64,000 bases of DNA from an uncultured Clostridia bacterium (GTDB lineage Bacteria; Bacillota; Clostridia; Peptostreptococcales; Anaerovoracaceae), in the NCBI GenBank assembly GCA_938049335.1, contig CALIYX010000023.1, positions 62,001 to 126,000 on the forward strand. The letters are read 5' to 3'. Position 1 is the first letter of the stretch. Every line of letters starts with the position of its first letter. Below are positions 16,697 through 26,600 of the stretch, one piece after another. Position numbers and translations under genes: made by a program. A model generated the notes under the pieces. The model was given only the letters and a program-made list of their open reading frames with translations. It did not search any database and was not told where the DNA came from.

Positions 16697-16752
16697 TTTG
16701 ATAAATTTTATCAAAAACGAATACAATGCAGCATAAAATACAACAATGTTCG
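16697..16752 (+). promoter_or_regulatory. Upstream region of the purine operon with PurR-box-like inverted pair
   Basis: The 202-nt gap before purE contains a palindrome TTTGATAAA-T-TTTATCAAA (16697-16715). Then come two opposed PurBox-like sites: ACGAATA with CGAA at 16718-16721, and TTCGT with TTCG at 16749-16752 (its complement reads ACGAACATT). The gap between CGAA and TTCG is 27 nt; Bacillus PurR sites use about 16-17. No purine or PreQ1 riboswitch core was found. Regulation by PurR is inference. Confidence 0.4.
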
Positions 16753-16897
16753 TGTATTTGCCTAATTTAGGGTAAATTGGCTAAAAAAAACAATAAAAAA
16801 CTTCATATTATCTGAACGAATCTTGAAGCCTCTTTTTTAATGTGCTAAATTTTTATTATAAAGATGAATTTGATATTTTATGCATGAGGTGGTTTAA

Positions 16898-17395
16898 ATG
16901 AAAAAAGTAGCAGTAATCATGGGCTCTGACAGCGATTTGCCAGTAGTCGAATCAGCAATTTCAACACTTAACGAGTTCAATGTACCTTTTGAGGTTCACG
17001 TTTGGTCAGCACACAGAACACCTGAGGTAGTTCACGATTTTACAAGGAATGCAATCGATAACAATTTCGGAGTAGTTATCGCTGCTGCAGGAAAGGCAGC
17101 TCACTTAGCAGGAGCCATTGCCGCAAATACTACGCTTCCAGTAATCGGAATTCCTGTTAAATCAGGCACTTTAGATGGAATAGATGCTCTGTTTTCTACA
17201 GTACAGATGCCTAGTGGAATACCAGTTGCAACAGTTGCAATTGATGGTTCAAAGAACGCCGCTTTGCTAGCAATAGAAATCCTTGCGCTTAGCGATGACA
17301 ATCTAAGCAAAATGCTCATACAAAAGAGAGAAGAAGATAAGGAAAAGGTACTTAAGAAAAACGCTGCAATTGAAGCTAAATTCGGAGGGAAATAA
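16898..17395 (+). CDS. purE: PurE, N5-CAIR mutase
   Basis: 165 residues. GSDSDLPV at the start, SAHRTPE and AGKAAHLAG, IPVKSGTLDGIDALFSTVQMP are class I PurE signatures. Class I enzymes convert N5-carboxyaminoimidazole ribotide to CAIR and normally need PurK, whose gene is not in the window. First gene of the purine operon. GAGGTGG precedes the ATG, and its stop abuts the purF start. Confidence 0.95.
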   Translation: MKKVAVIMGSDSDLPVVESAISTLNEFNVPFEVHVWSAHRTPEVVHDFTRNAIDNNFGVVIAAAGKAAHLAGAIAANTTLPVIGIPVKSGTLDGIDALFSTVQMPSGIPVATVAIDGSKNAALLAIEILALSDDNLSKMLIQKREEDKEKVLKKNAAIEAKFGGK

Positions 17396-18835
17396 ATGAG
17401 CGGATTAAGGGAAGAATGCGGGCTTTTCGGTGTATATTCGCCAGAGAAAAGTGACCTTGCAAAGACCACATATTACGGACTTTTTGCCCTCCAGCACAGA
17501 GGACAGGAAAACTGCGGAATTGTAGTTAACGACGAAGGTGTTCTTAAGACATATAAGGATACCGGTCTTGTAAACGATGTCTTTACTCAAAGTATCCTAG
17601 AAGACCTAGGCGAAGGAAACATGGCAGTTGGACATGTACGCTATGGTACTACAGGAGGAAACGAGAGACTTAACTCTCAGCCTATAGTTATAAATCATCA
17701 CAAAGGCTGTATGGCTCTTGCTCACAACGGAAACCTTGTAAATTCTTATGATCTGCGTAAGGAACTTGAGACACAGGGTTCTATTTTCCACACTACAACA
17801 GATACAGAAGTAATTGCATATCTAATAACCAAGGAGAGAATCGCTTGTGATTCCATAGAAACTGCGATAGATAGAACTATGAATAAGCTAGAGGGAGCCT
17901 ACTCCTTAATTGTCATGTCTGCAGGCAAGCTAATTGCAGTTCGTGACCCATTCGGATTCAGACCTCTTTGTTATGGACAGAGAAGTGATGGTTCATATGT
18001 AGTTGCTTCAGAAACATGTGCACTAAACACAGTAAACGCTGAGTATATCAGGGATATAGAGCCAGGTGAAATCCTAGTATTTGATAAGGATGGAATAAGA
18101 TCCATCAAAGATCACTGCAACAAAGAACCACATAAAATATGCATTTTTGAATACATATACTTTGCAAGACCAGATTCAGTAATCGAAGGCGTTAGTGTTC
18201 ACGAAGCTCGTAAGCGTGCAGGAGCATGTCTTGCAATGGAGCATCCAGTTCAGGCAGATGTTGTAATAGGTGTTCCTGATTCCGGATTAGATGCTGCTAT
18301 TGGATACGCACAGCAGTCAGGAATTCCATATGGAATAGGCTTTATCAAAAACAAATACATAGGAAGAACTTTTATTGCTCCTGGTCAGAAGAACCGCGAG
18401 GATAAGGTTAGAATAAAGCTAAATGTTGTAAAGGATACAGTTGATGGCAAGAGAGTTGTATTAGTTGATGACTCAATTGTTAGAGGAACTACAATAGCTA
18501 GAATCATAGGACTTCTACGTGAAGCAGGAGCAAAGGAAATTCATGTTAGATCCTCTGCACCCCCATTCACAGATCCATGCTACTATGGAACAGATGTGAG
18601 TTCCAAGGAAAACCTGATTGCATGTCAGCACAGTTTAGATGAAATTGCATCAGTAGTTGGAGCTGAAAGCGTTGGATATCTAGATGTTAATCACCTTAAC
18701 ATGCTTATAGGAAGTCAGAAAAACACTGGTTACTGCTACAGCTGTTTCAATGGAGAGTATCCAACAAATATTCCAGATGGAGACGAAAAGTTTATATTTG
18801 AAAAGCATATAAGCGATAATGAAGAACATATTTAG
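17396..18835 (+). CDS. purF: Amidophosphoribosyltransferase (Fe-S type)
   Basis: 479 residues, starting one base after the purE stop (GGAGGG in the purE end). After a short propeptide, Cys8 in ECGLFGVYS is the glutaminase nucleophile and must be exposed by processing. The PRPP loop VVLVDDSIVRGTT is intact. Cysteines in KICIFEY, DPCYYGTD and YCYSCFNG match the ligands of the oxygen-sensitive [4Fe-4S] cluster in the Bacillus enzyme. First committed step of purine synthesis: PRPP plus glutamine to phosphoribosylamine. Confidence 0.97.
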   Translation: MSGLREECGLFGVYSPEKSDLAKTTYYGLFALQHRGQENCGIVVNDEGVLKTYKDTGLVNDVFTQSILEDLGEGNMAVGHVRYGTTGGNERLNSQPIVINHHKGCMALAHNGNLVNSYDLRKELETQGSIFHTTTDTEVIAYLITKERIACDSIETAIDRTMNKLEGAYSLIVMSAGKLIAVRDPFGFRPLCYGQRSDGSYVVASETCALNTVNAEYIRDIEPGEILVFDKDGIRSIKDHCNKEPHKICIFEYIYFARPDSVIEGVSVHEARKRAGACLAMEHPVQADVVIGVPDSGLDAAIGYAQQSGIPYGIGFIKNKYIGRTFIAPGQKNREDKVRIKLNVVKDTVDGKRVVLVDDSIVRGTTIARIIGLLREAGAKEIHVRSSAPPFTDPCYYGTDVSSKENLIACQHSLDEIASVVGAESVGYLDVNHLNMLIGSQKNTGYCYSCFNGEYPTNIPDGDEKFIFEKHISDNEEHI

Positions 18836-18858
18836 GTCAAACAATAGGAGTGTGTGAT

Positions 18859-19899
18859 ATGTCAAAGAGTTTCAGCAATAGCTATAAGGAAGCTGGCGTA
18901 GATATAACTGCAGGATACCGTTCAGTTGAAATGATGAAGCAGCATATAGCTAAAACCATGGTATTTGGTAATACATCTGATGTAGGTGGTTTCGGCGGAC
19001 TTATGGAGCTAGATACGGAAGGTATGGAAAAGCCTGTTTTGGTTAGCGGAACCGATGGAGTCGGAACAAAGCTAAAGATGGCCTTTCTTCTAGATAAGCA
19101 CGACACAGTTGGAATCGACTGCGTAGCTATGTGTGTAAACGATATTATATGCGTTGGTGCAAAGCCTCTTTGCTTTCTCGATTACATAGCTTGCGGAAAG
19201 AACAATCCTGAAAAGATAGCTATGATAGTTAAGGGTGTGGCTGATGGATGTGTTCAATCTGAGTCAGCTCTTGTTGGAGGAGAGACAGCTGAAATGCCAG
19301 GCTTTTATCCAGAAGATGAGTATGACCTTGCTGGATTTGCAGTAGGCATTGTAGATAAGAAAAATGTTCTAGATAAGAATAATGTTAAAGAAGGAGATGT
19401 ATTGATTGCACTTCCTTCATCAGGAGTTCATTCAAACGGTTTTTCTCTTGTGAGAAAGGTTTTTGATGTAGAAAGTGCAGACATATCAAAGCCAGTTACT
19501 GAGCTTGGAGGAAAGTCAATAGGCGAGGTACTTTTGACACCAACGAAAATCTATGTAAAGCCAGTTCTCGCACTTCTCAAGGAAGTGAAGGTTAAATCAA
19601 TTGCACACATAACAGGTGGTGGGTTTTATGAAAATATTCCAAGAAGCCTTCCAGAGGGACTTGGTGCAGTAATAAAGAGAGAGGACATCAAAGTGCTTCC
19701 TATCTTTGATTTAATTGCAAAGGAAGGAAATATTCCTGAGCGCGATATGTTCAATACTTTCAATATGGGTGTTGGCATGACAATCATAGTATCAAAAGAC
19801 GATATTGATAAAACCATCAAAGTCCTAAAAGAGAATGGTGAAGATGCCTATGTTCTTGGAACTATATCAAAATCGGATGAAGGTGTAGAGATATGCTAG
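18859..19899 (+). CDS. purM: Phosphoribosylformylglycinamidine cyclo-ligase (AIR synthetase)
   Basis: 346 residues from the ATG at 18859 (AGGAGTG upstream); the frame could start at 18850 but that would consume the ribosome-binding site. Typical motifs: AGVDITAGYRSVEMMK, SGTDGVGTKLK, GGETAEMPGFY, SSGVHSNGFSLVR and AHITGGGFYENIPR. Converts FGAM to AIR using ATP. Its end overlaps the purN start by 7 nt. Confidence 0.97.
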   Translation: MSKSFSNSYKEAGVDITAGYRSVEMMKQHIAKTMVFGNTSDVGGFGGLMELDTEGMEKPVLVSGTDGVGTKLKMAFLLDKHDTVGIDCVAMCVNDIICVGAKPLCFLDYIACGKNNPEKIAMIVKGVADGCVQSESALVGGETAEMPGFYPEDEYDLAGFAVGIVDKKNVLDKNNVKEGDVLIALPSSGVHSNGFSLVRKVFDVESADISKPVTELGGKSIGEVLLTPTKIYVKPVLALLKEVKVKSIAHITGGGFYENIPRSLPEGLGAVIKREDIKVLPIFDLIAKEGNIPERDMFNTFNMGVGMTIIVSKDDIDKTIKVLKENGEDAYVLGTISKSDEGVEIC

Positions 19900-20480
19900 C
19901 CGAAAAATGCAAAGTGGCAGTCTTTGTATCCGGAGGAGGAACGAATCTTCAGGCAATACTTGATAGTCGCGGAGAAATCATTAAGAACGCAGAGATTTAT
20001 CTTGTTGCATCTAGCAGCAAGGATGCATATGCACTTGAGAGGGCAAAAAAGCATGATATAGAGACTTTTATCATAGAAGATGAGCAAAGACTTGTTGAAA
20101 AGCTAAAAAGCCTAGAAATTGATTTTATTGTTTTGGCAGGATATCTAAGGATTTTGACTGAAGACTTCTGTAAGCTATATAGCAATAGAATTATAAATGT
20201 TCATCCTTCTTTGATTCCATCATTTTGTGGCAAGGGCTTCTATGGTCTTAAGGTTCACGAAAAAGCTCTTGAATATGGAGTTAAAGTCAGCGGAGCTACT
20301 GTTCACTTTGTTAATGAAATCCCAGATGGTGGAAAGATTATAGATCAAAGAGCAGTAAGAGTTTGCGAAGGCGACACGGCTGAAGATTTACAAAAGAGAG
20401 TTATGGCAGAGGCGGAGCATATTATACTACCTCAGGCAGTTGAAAATGTTGCGCTCATGATAAAAAATGGAGAAATATAA
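19893..20480 (+). CDS. purN: Phosphoribosylglycinamide formyltransferase
   Basis: 195 residues. VAVFVSGGGTNLQAIL begins the fold. The catalytic Asn-His pair lies in INVHPSLIPSF and the Asp in IPDGGKIIDQ. It transfers the formyl group of 10-formyl-THF to GAR. Overlaps purM at its start and runs up to the next gene with a 1-nt gap, so translation is likely coupled. Confidence 0.96.
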   Translation: MLAEKCKVAVFVSGGGTNLQAILDSRGEIIKNAEIYLVASSSKDAYALERAKKHDIETFIIEDEQRLVEKLKSLEIDFIVLAGYLRILTEDFCKLYSNRIINVHPSLIPSFCGKGFYGLKVHEKALEYGVKVSGATVHFVNEIPDGGKIIDQRAVRVCEGDTAEDLQKRVMAEAEHIILPQAVENVALMIKNGEI

Positions 20481-20481
20481 A

Positions 20482-21192
20482 ATGAATATAATCGGAGTAA
20501 AGCAAGCTATTAGCGGAAACTCCTACTGTGGAAGAGGCATAATAATCGGAGCAACAGCTGATAAGAAATGTGCATGTGCATACTTTATTATGGGACGTTC
20601 TGATAATAGCCGTAACAGAGTATTTGTCAAAGACGGAGAGAATCTTATGATTAAACCTTTTGATGAGAGCAAGGTAGAAGACCCATCTTTGATTATCTAC
20701 TATCCAGTAAGAAGGCATGCTAGCAATCTCATAGTTACAAATGGAGATCAGACCGATACTATTTTCGATTTCCTAGCTGGTGGAAAGAGCTTTGAGGATG
20801 CCTTAAGAACTAGAGAGTATGAGCCAGATGCACCAAACTATACTCCTAGAATCAGTGGTATTGTTGAGCATGCAAAGGATGGTTTCAAGTATAAGTTAAG
20901 CATTTTGAAGCGAGAAGACGCAGATAATGAAGCTTGCCAAAGAAACTTCTTTGAGTATTCATCAGTTCCCGGAATCGGTCACTTGATTCACACATATGTG
21001 CAGGATGGCAATCCGCTTCCTAGCTTTGAGGGAGAGCCAACAAAGATAGAAATCGAAAATGATATCGATACTTTTGCTAGCTCAATTTGGGAAAGCCTTG
21101 ATAGCGAAAATAAGATATCACTTTATGTAAGGTATTCCGATTTTGATGGTGGAAATGTTGAAGAACGCATAATCAACAAGTTTGGGAGGTAA
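20482..21192 (+). CDS. purO: IMP cyclohydrolase, PurO family (archaeal type)
   Basis: 236 residues from ATG 20482, one base after the purN stop; a start at 20467 would overlap purN and lacks a ribosome-binding site. The fold begins IIGVKQAISGNSYCGRGIIIGAT and includes FIMGRSDNSRNRVF and YPVRRHASNLIVTNGDQTD, which fit the PurO family (PF07826) rather than the PurH N-terminal domain. It closes FAICAR to IMP, the last step of the pathway. Direct neighbour of the separate AICAR transformylase, so the two replace bifunctional PurH. Confidence 0.9.
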   Translation: MNIIGVKQAISGNSYCGRGIIIGATADKKCACAYFIMGRSDNSRNRVFVKDGENLMIKPFDESKVEDPSLIIYYPVRRHASNLIVTNGDQTDTIFDFLAGGKSFEDALRTREYEPDAPNYTPRISGIVEHAKDGFKYKLSILKREDADNEACQRNFFEYSSVPGIGHLIHTYVQDGNPLPSFEGEPTKIEIENDIDTFASSIWESLDSENKISLYVRYSDFDGGNVEERIINKFGR

Positions 21193-21195
21193 GCG

Positions 21196-22380
21196 ATGAA
21201 GTCTTTTCAGCTAAAATACGGATGCAATCCAAATCAGTCAGATGCTTGTATTTTCATGGAAGATGGAAGCGAGCTTCCTATAGAAATACTTAACGGAAGA
21301 CCTGGATATATAAACTTTCTAGATGCTTTTAACAGCTATCAGCTTGTAAAAGAGCTAAAGGAAGCAATTGGGCTTCCAGCGGCAACTTCGTTTAAGCATG
21401 TAAGTCCAACCTCTGCAGCTGTTGCAGTAAAGATGGATGATGTTCTTAAAAAGGCTTGCTTTGTTGATGACATCGAAGGCTTAGACGATTCTCCAATTGC
21501 AACTGCTTACGCACGCGCAAGGGGAACAGAGAGAATGTGTTCCTTTGGAGACTTTGTTGCTCTTTCTGACGAGTGTGATGCTGTTACTGCACGCATTCTA
21601 AAGAGAGAGGTTTCAGATGGAATCATTGCGCCTTCATATTCAGAAGAGGCTCTTGAAATATTAAAAACAAAAAAGAACGGTAACTACAATATCATTAAAA
21701 TAGATCCTAACTACGTTCCTCAGGAAAGAGAAACTAAGCAAGTTTTCGGAATTAGCTTTGTTCAGAACAGAAATAATTATAAGGTTGATGATTCATGCTT
21801 TGATAATATAGTTACCGAAAACAAGGTTCTAAGTGATGAAGCAAAGCGCGATCTTACAGTCGCTTTGATTTGTCTAAAATACACTCAGTCAAACTCAGTT
21901 GCATTTGCTAAGGATGGACAGGCAATTGGTATAGGAGCTGGCCAGCAGTCTAGAATTCACTGCACAAGACTGGCTGGAGAAAAGGCTGATTTCTGGCATT
22001 TACGTCAGTCACCAAAGGTTATAAATCTACCATTTAAGGCAGATATAGGTAGACCTGAGCGCGATAACAGTATAGATATTTACCTCGGAAAATATCCTGA
22101 GGATGTGCTTGCTGACGGAGTATGGCAGAATATATTTACAGAAAAACCAGAGCCCTTTACATTTGAAGAGCAGAGAGAATATCTAGACAGCATCAAAGAT
22201 GTTTCGCTTGCAAGCGATGCCTTCTTCCCATTTGGTGACAATATCGAAAGAGCAGCAAAGAGTGGCGTTAAGTATGTTGCTGAACCAGGTGGATCTGTCA
22301 GAGATGATAATGTCATAGAAGTTTGCAATAAATATAATATGGTAACAGTATTTACAGGAATGAGATTGTTCCATCACTAA
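21196..22380 (+). CDS. Stand-alone AICAR formyltransferase (PurH C-terminal domain only)
   Basis: 394 residues, corresponding only to the transformylase half of PurH; the N-terminal IMP cyclohydrolase half is absent. LKYGCNPNQ at the start, the Lys-His pair in FKHVSPTSAAVA, KYTQSNSVAFAKDGQAIGIGAGQQSRIHC and the AEPGGSVRDD end are diagnostic. It formylates AICAR with 10-formyl-THF to FAICAR. Good GGGAGG site upstream. Its product goes to PurO, encoded immediately before it. Confidence 0.95.
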   Translation: MKSFQLKYGCNPNQSDACIFMEDGSELPIEILNGRPGYINFLDAFNSYQLVKELKEAIGLPAATSFKHVSPTSAAVAVKMDDVLKKACFVDDIEGLDDSPIATAYARARGTERMCSFGDFVALSDECDAVTARILKREVSDGIIAPSYSEEALEILKTKKNGNYNIIKIDPNYVPQERETKQVFGISFVQNRNNYKVDDSCFDNIVTENKVLSDEAKRDLTVALICLKYTQSNSVAFAKDGQAIGIGAGQQSRIHCTRLAGEKADFWHLRQSPKVINLPFKADIGRPERDNSIDIYLGKYPEDVLADGVWQNIFTEKPEPFTFEEQREYLDSIKDVSLASDAFFPFGDNIERAAKSGVKYVAEPGGSVRDDNVIEVCNKYNMVTVFTGMRLFHH

Positions 22381-22393
22381 TAAGGAGATAGAA

Positions 22394-23659
22394 ATGAAGC
22401 TGTTAGTTGTAGGTGGAGGTGGCAGAGAACATGCCATCATCAAAAAACTAAAAGAAAATCCAGCAGTAGAAGAAATATTTGCATTACCTGGAAACGGTGG
22501 AATTGCAAAGGATGCAACCTGCATTGATATCGCAGCTACTGACCTTGATGGTGTAGTTAAATTTGCGAAAGAAAACAAAATTGACTATGCTGTTGTTGCG
22601 CCTGATGATCCTCTTGTGCTAGGTCTTGTTGATTTGCTTTCAGACCTTGGAATTCCATGTTTTGGCCCAAATAAAGCTGCTGCAATAATCGAAGGAAGCA
22701 AGGCTTTTTCTAAGGAATTAATGAGAAAGTACAATATCCCTACAGCAAAATACGAGATATTCAGTGATATGAACAAGGCATTCGAGTACGTTAGCAAGCA
22801 GAAAATGCCTATAGTTATTAAGGCTGATGGTCTTGCTCTTGGAAAGGGTGTAATCATTGCTGAAACATATGATGAAGCAAAAATTGCAATAAAATCCATG
22901 ATGGAAGATAAGGTCTTTGGAGACAGCGGAAATCATATTGTTATTGAAGAATTTCTCACAGGTCCAGAGGTGTCGGTTTTGAGCTTTACGGATGGAAAGA
23001 CTGTAAAGCCAATGATTTCCTCAATGGACCATAAGAGAGCCTTAGATGGTGATTTGGGGCTGAACACAGGTGGAATGGGAACAATTGCTCCAAATCCATA
23101 CTACACAGATGAAATAGCAGATAGATGCATGAAGGAAATATTTATCCCAAGTATTGAAGCTATGAATTCAGAGGGAAGAAGCTTCAAAGGCTGTCTGTAT
23201 TTTGGACTAATGCTAACAGCGGATGGACCTAAGGTTATCGAATATAACTGTAGATTCGGAGATCCTGAAACACAGGTAGTTCTTCCGCTTTTAAAGTCGG
23301 ATTTGCTTGAGATAATGCAGGCAGTCACTGAAGAAAGATTAGAGGAATGCGAGGTAGAGTTCTCAGATCAAAACGCATGCTGCCTAGTAATCGCTTCAGG
23401 CGGATATCCAGTAAGATATAGCAAGGGCTATGAAATCGAAATAAAAGATGATATCGACAATTTATACTTTGCAGGTGCAGCTTTAAAGGATGGTAAGCTT
23501 CTTACATCTGGAGGCAGAGTGCTTGGAATCACAGCAATTGATGACAGTCTCAAAGGTGCAATTGATAAGGCATACGAGCAAGCAAAGCATATTGATTTTA
23601 AAGACGCATACTATCGCAAGGATATAGGAGCGAGAGCGCTCAAAGCATTGGAGGAATAA
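22394..23659 (+). CDS. purD: Phosphoribosylamine-glycine ligase
   Basis: 421 residues, ATP-grasp enzyme. Opens with LLVVGGGGREHAI; KADGLALGKGVIIAET, GGMGTIAPNP and EYNCRFGDPETQVVLP are the hallmark motifs. Joins glycine to phosphoribosylamine, step two of the pathway. TAAGGAGATAG precedes the ATG and the purL start follows one base after its stop. Confidence 0.97.
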   Translation: MKLLVVGGGGREHAIIKKLKENPAVEEIFALPGNGGIAKDATCIDIAATDLDGVVKFAKENKIDYAVVAPDDPLVLGLVDLLSDLGIPCFGPNKAAAIIEGSKAFSKELMRKYNIPTAKYEIFSDMNKAFEYVSKQKMPIVIKADGLALGKGVIIAETYDEAKIAIKSMMEDKVFGDSGNHIVIEEFLTGPEVSVLSFTDGKTVKPMISSMDHKRALDGDLGLNTGGMGTIAPNPYYTDEIADRCMKEIFIPSIEAMNSEGRSFKGCLYFGLMLTADGPKVIEYNCRFGDPETQVVLPLLKSDLLEIMQAVTEERLEECEVEFSDQNACCLVIASGGYPVRYSKGYEIEIKDDIDNLYFAGAALKDGKLLTSGGRVLGITAIDDSLKGAIDKAYEQAKHIDFKDAYYRKDIGARALKALEE

Positions 23660-23660
23660 G

Positions 23661-26600
23661 ATGGTATATAGAGTATATGTCGAAAAGAAAAACGAATTCG
23701 CACACGAAGCAGAAAGCTTGCGTAGCGAGCTAGTTGATATTCTTCAGCTAAAATCAGTAGAGCAGGTAAGAGTTGTAAATCGCTATGATGTTGAAGGCTG
23801 CAGCAAGGAAATTTTTGACGGAGCAATTAACACAGTATTCTCAGAGCCTCAGGTTGATACAGCATCAAGTAAGCTATGCTATGGCAATGACGAGAGTGTA
23901 TTTGCTGTTGAATTTCTTCCAGGACAATTTGATCAGAGAGCAAACTCAGCATCTGAGTGCATACAGATTACAAGCAAGGGCGAAAGACCTCTAGTTCGCT
24001 CAGCAAAAGTATATATCATCAAAGGAAAGCTAAGTGAAGCAGAGCTAGATAAAATTAAGTCATACGTCATAAATCCAGTGGAATCAAGACTTGCATCCAT
24101 GGATGAATTTGAAACTCTAAAGGTAGTATACGAGATACCAACAGAGGTTGAAGTTCTAGATGGATTCATAGACATGAACAGAAATGATCTTATGGATTTC
24201 ATTCGTCAAAATGGTCTAGCCATGGACATTGCTGATCTTGAGATGTGCCGCAAGTACTTTGAATCAGAAAAGAGAAATCCTACTGTAACTGAGATTAAGG
24301 TAATCGATACATACTGGTCAGATCACTGCCGTCATACAACATTTAACACAACAATTGATAGCATCAAGTTCGAAGACGGAGATGCGGAGACGACATATGC
24401 AGACTATATAGAGACAAGAAAGGAACTCGGCAGAACAAAGCCTATTACATTAATGGACATGGGCACCATCGCTGCTAAGTACCTAAAGTCAAAGGGTCTT
24501 TTATCAAAGCTCGATGAATCCGAAGAAATCAACGCTTGCACAGTTAAGATTGACGTTGAAATCGATGGAAGAACAGAAAAATGGCTACTTCTTTTTAAGA
24601 ACGAAACACATAACCACCCAACAGAAATTGAGCCATTTGGTGGCGCAGCAACTTGTATTGGTGGTGCTATAAGAGATCCGCTTTCGGGCAGAAGCTATGT
24701 TTACTCTGCAATGAGAGTAACTGGTGCAGCTGATCCTCTTCAGCCTATAGAAAAGACAATAAAGGGTAAGCTTCCACAGCGTAAAATCGTTACAACAGCA
24801 GCTGCTGGTTATAGTTCATACGGAAACCAGATTGGTCTTGCAACAGGCATGGTAGACGAGCTTTATCACCCTGGATATGCTGCTAAGAGAATGGAAATAG
24901 GTGCAGTTATAGCTGCTGCTCCTGCAGAAAATGTTAGAAGAGAAAGGCCAGCTCCTGGTGACCTTGTAATTCTTCTTGGTGGAAAAACAGGAAGAGATGG
25001 CTGCGGTGGTGCTACTGGATCATCAAAATCACACACAGAAAATTCACTTGAATCATGTGGTGCTGAAGTACAAAAGGGCAATGCTCCAGAGGAGAGAAAG
25101 CTTCAGAGATTATTTAGAAATGCAGAGGCATCAAAGCTTATCAAGCGCTGTAATGACTTTGGTGCAGGCGGTGTATCAGTTGCTATCGGTGAGCTTGCTG
25201 ATGGTCTTGATATAAATCTAAACAATGTACCTAAAAAATACGATGGACTTGATGGAACTGAGCTAGCCATAAGCGAATCTCAGGAGAGAATGGCCGTAGT
25301 AGTTGATAAGGCTGATGCAAAGAGATTCTGTGATCTTGCTGAGCAGGAAAACCTCGAAGCAAGCATAGTTGCAGAAGTTACAGAAGAGCCATATCTAAAG
25401 ATAAATTGGAATGGCAAGAGCATTGTAAACATCTCACGCGAATTCCTCGATACAAACGGTGCAGAAAAGCACATAGATATTACTGTTCCACCTCAGAAAA
25501 AGATAGTATTCGAGCATGCAGATGACTTTGAAACAGCATATAAGGAACTTCTTGGAGATTTAAATATCTGCTCAAAGAGAGGATTATCAGAGCGCTTTGA
25601 TTCTACAATAGGTGCCGGAAGCGTGCTCATGCCTTTCGGTGGAAAGAGACAGAGAACACCTATTCAGGCAATGGTAAATCTTATATCTACAGAGAAGTCA
25701 TTCAGTAATACTTGCTCGCTAATGTCGTGGGGCTTTAATCCTAAGATATCTGAAGCAAGCCCATATAAGGGTGCATACCTAGCTGTTGTAGAATCTGTAT
25801 CAAAGCTTATCGCTACAGGTGCAAGCATAGATGACACATATTTGAGCTTCCAAGAATACTTTGAGAAGCTTGGACTAGACGGTAGCAGATGGGGTAAGCC
25901 ACTTGCAGCTCTTTTAGGTTCATTTGCAGCTCAGAAGAATCTTGGTATTGCAGCAATAGGTGGTAAGGACTCAATGAGTGGAAGCTTTGAGGATCTTGAT
26001 GTTCCTCCAACCCTAGTTTCATTTGCTGTAACAACAGAAAACACAAATAAAATCGTAAGCCCAGAATTTAAGGGTGAAAATCACAAGGTTGTACTTCTTT
26101 CACCATGCTGCGGATATAACGCACTCCCTAATGGAGAATCATTAAAGAATATCTACTCTCAGGTAAATGCCTTGATGAGAGAAGGAAAGGTCCTAAGTGC
26201 ATACACTCCATGCATGGGTGGCGTAGCTGAAGCTATCTTCAAAATGTGTATAGGTAATGGCCTAGGCTTCAAATATGCTGATGGATTTGATTTAGAACAG
26301 ATGTTCTCATATAAATATGGTAGCTTTGTGCTTGAACTTGCTAATGGCGCAGGAATCCCTGAAAATGCAGTTTTGATAGGTGAAACAACTGCAGAAAATA
26401 AGCTATCTTGGAAAGATAAAGTCCTAACTTTTGACGAATTAGAAAGCATATACGAAGGAAAGCTAGAGCCTATTTATCCTTGTAATATCGAGCCAAAGGA
26501 ACAAAAGCTTGAGACATTTAGCTACTCAGTAGGTGAGAGAACTCACAAAAATATGGGAATAGCAAAACCTAAGGTTCTTATTCCGGTATTTCCTGGAACA

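Noticed and set aside
16696..16897. Purine riboswitch before purE
   Set aside because: No xpt-pbuX type three-way junction text (TATA...ATGG...TCTACC...CCG) could be found.
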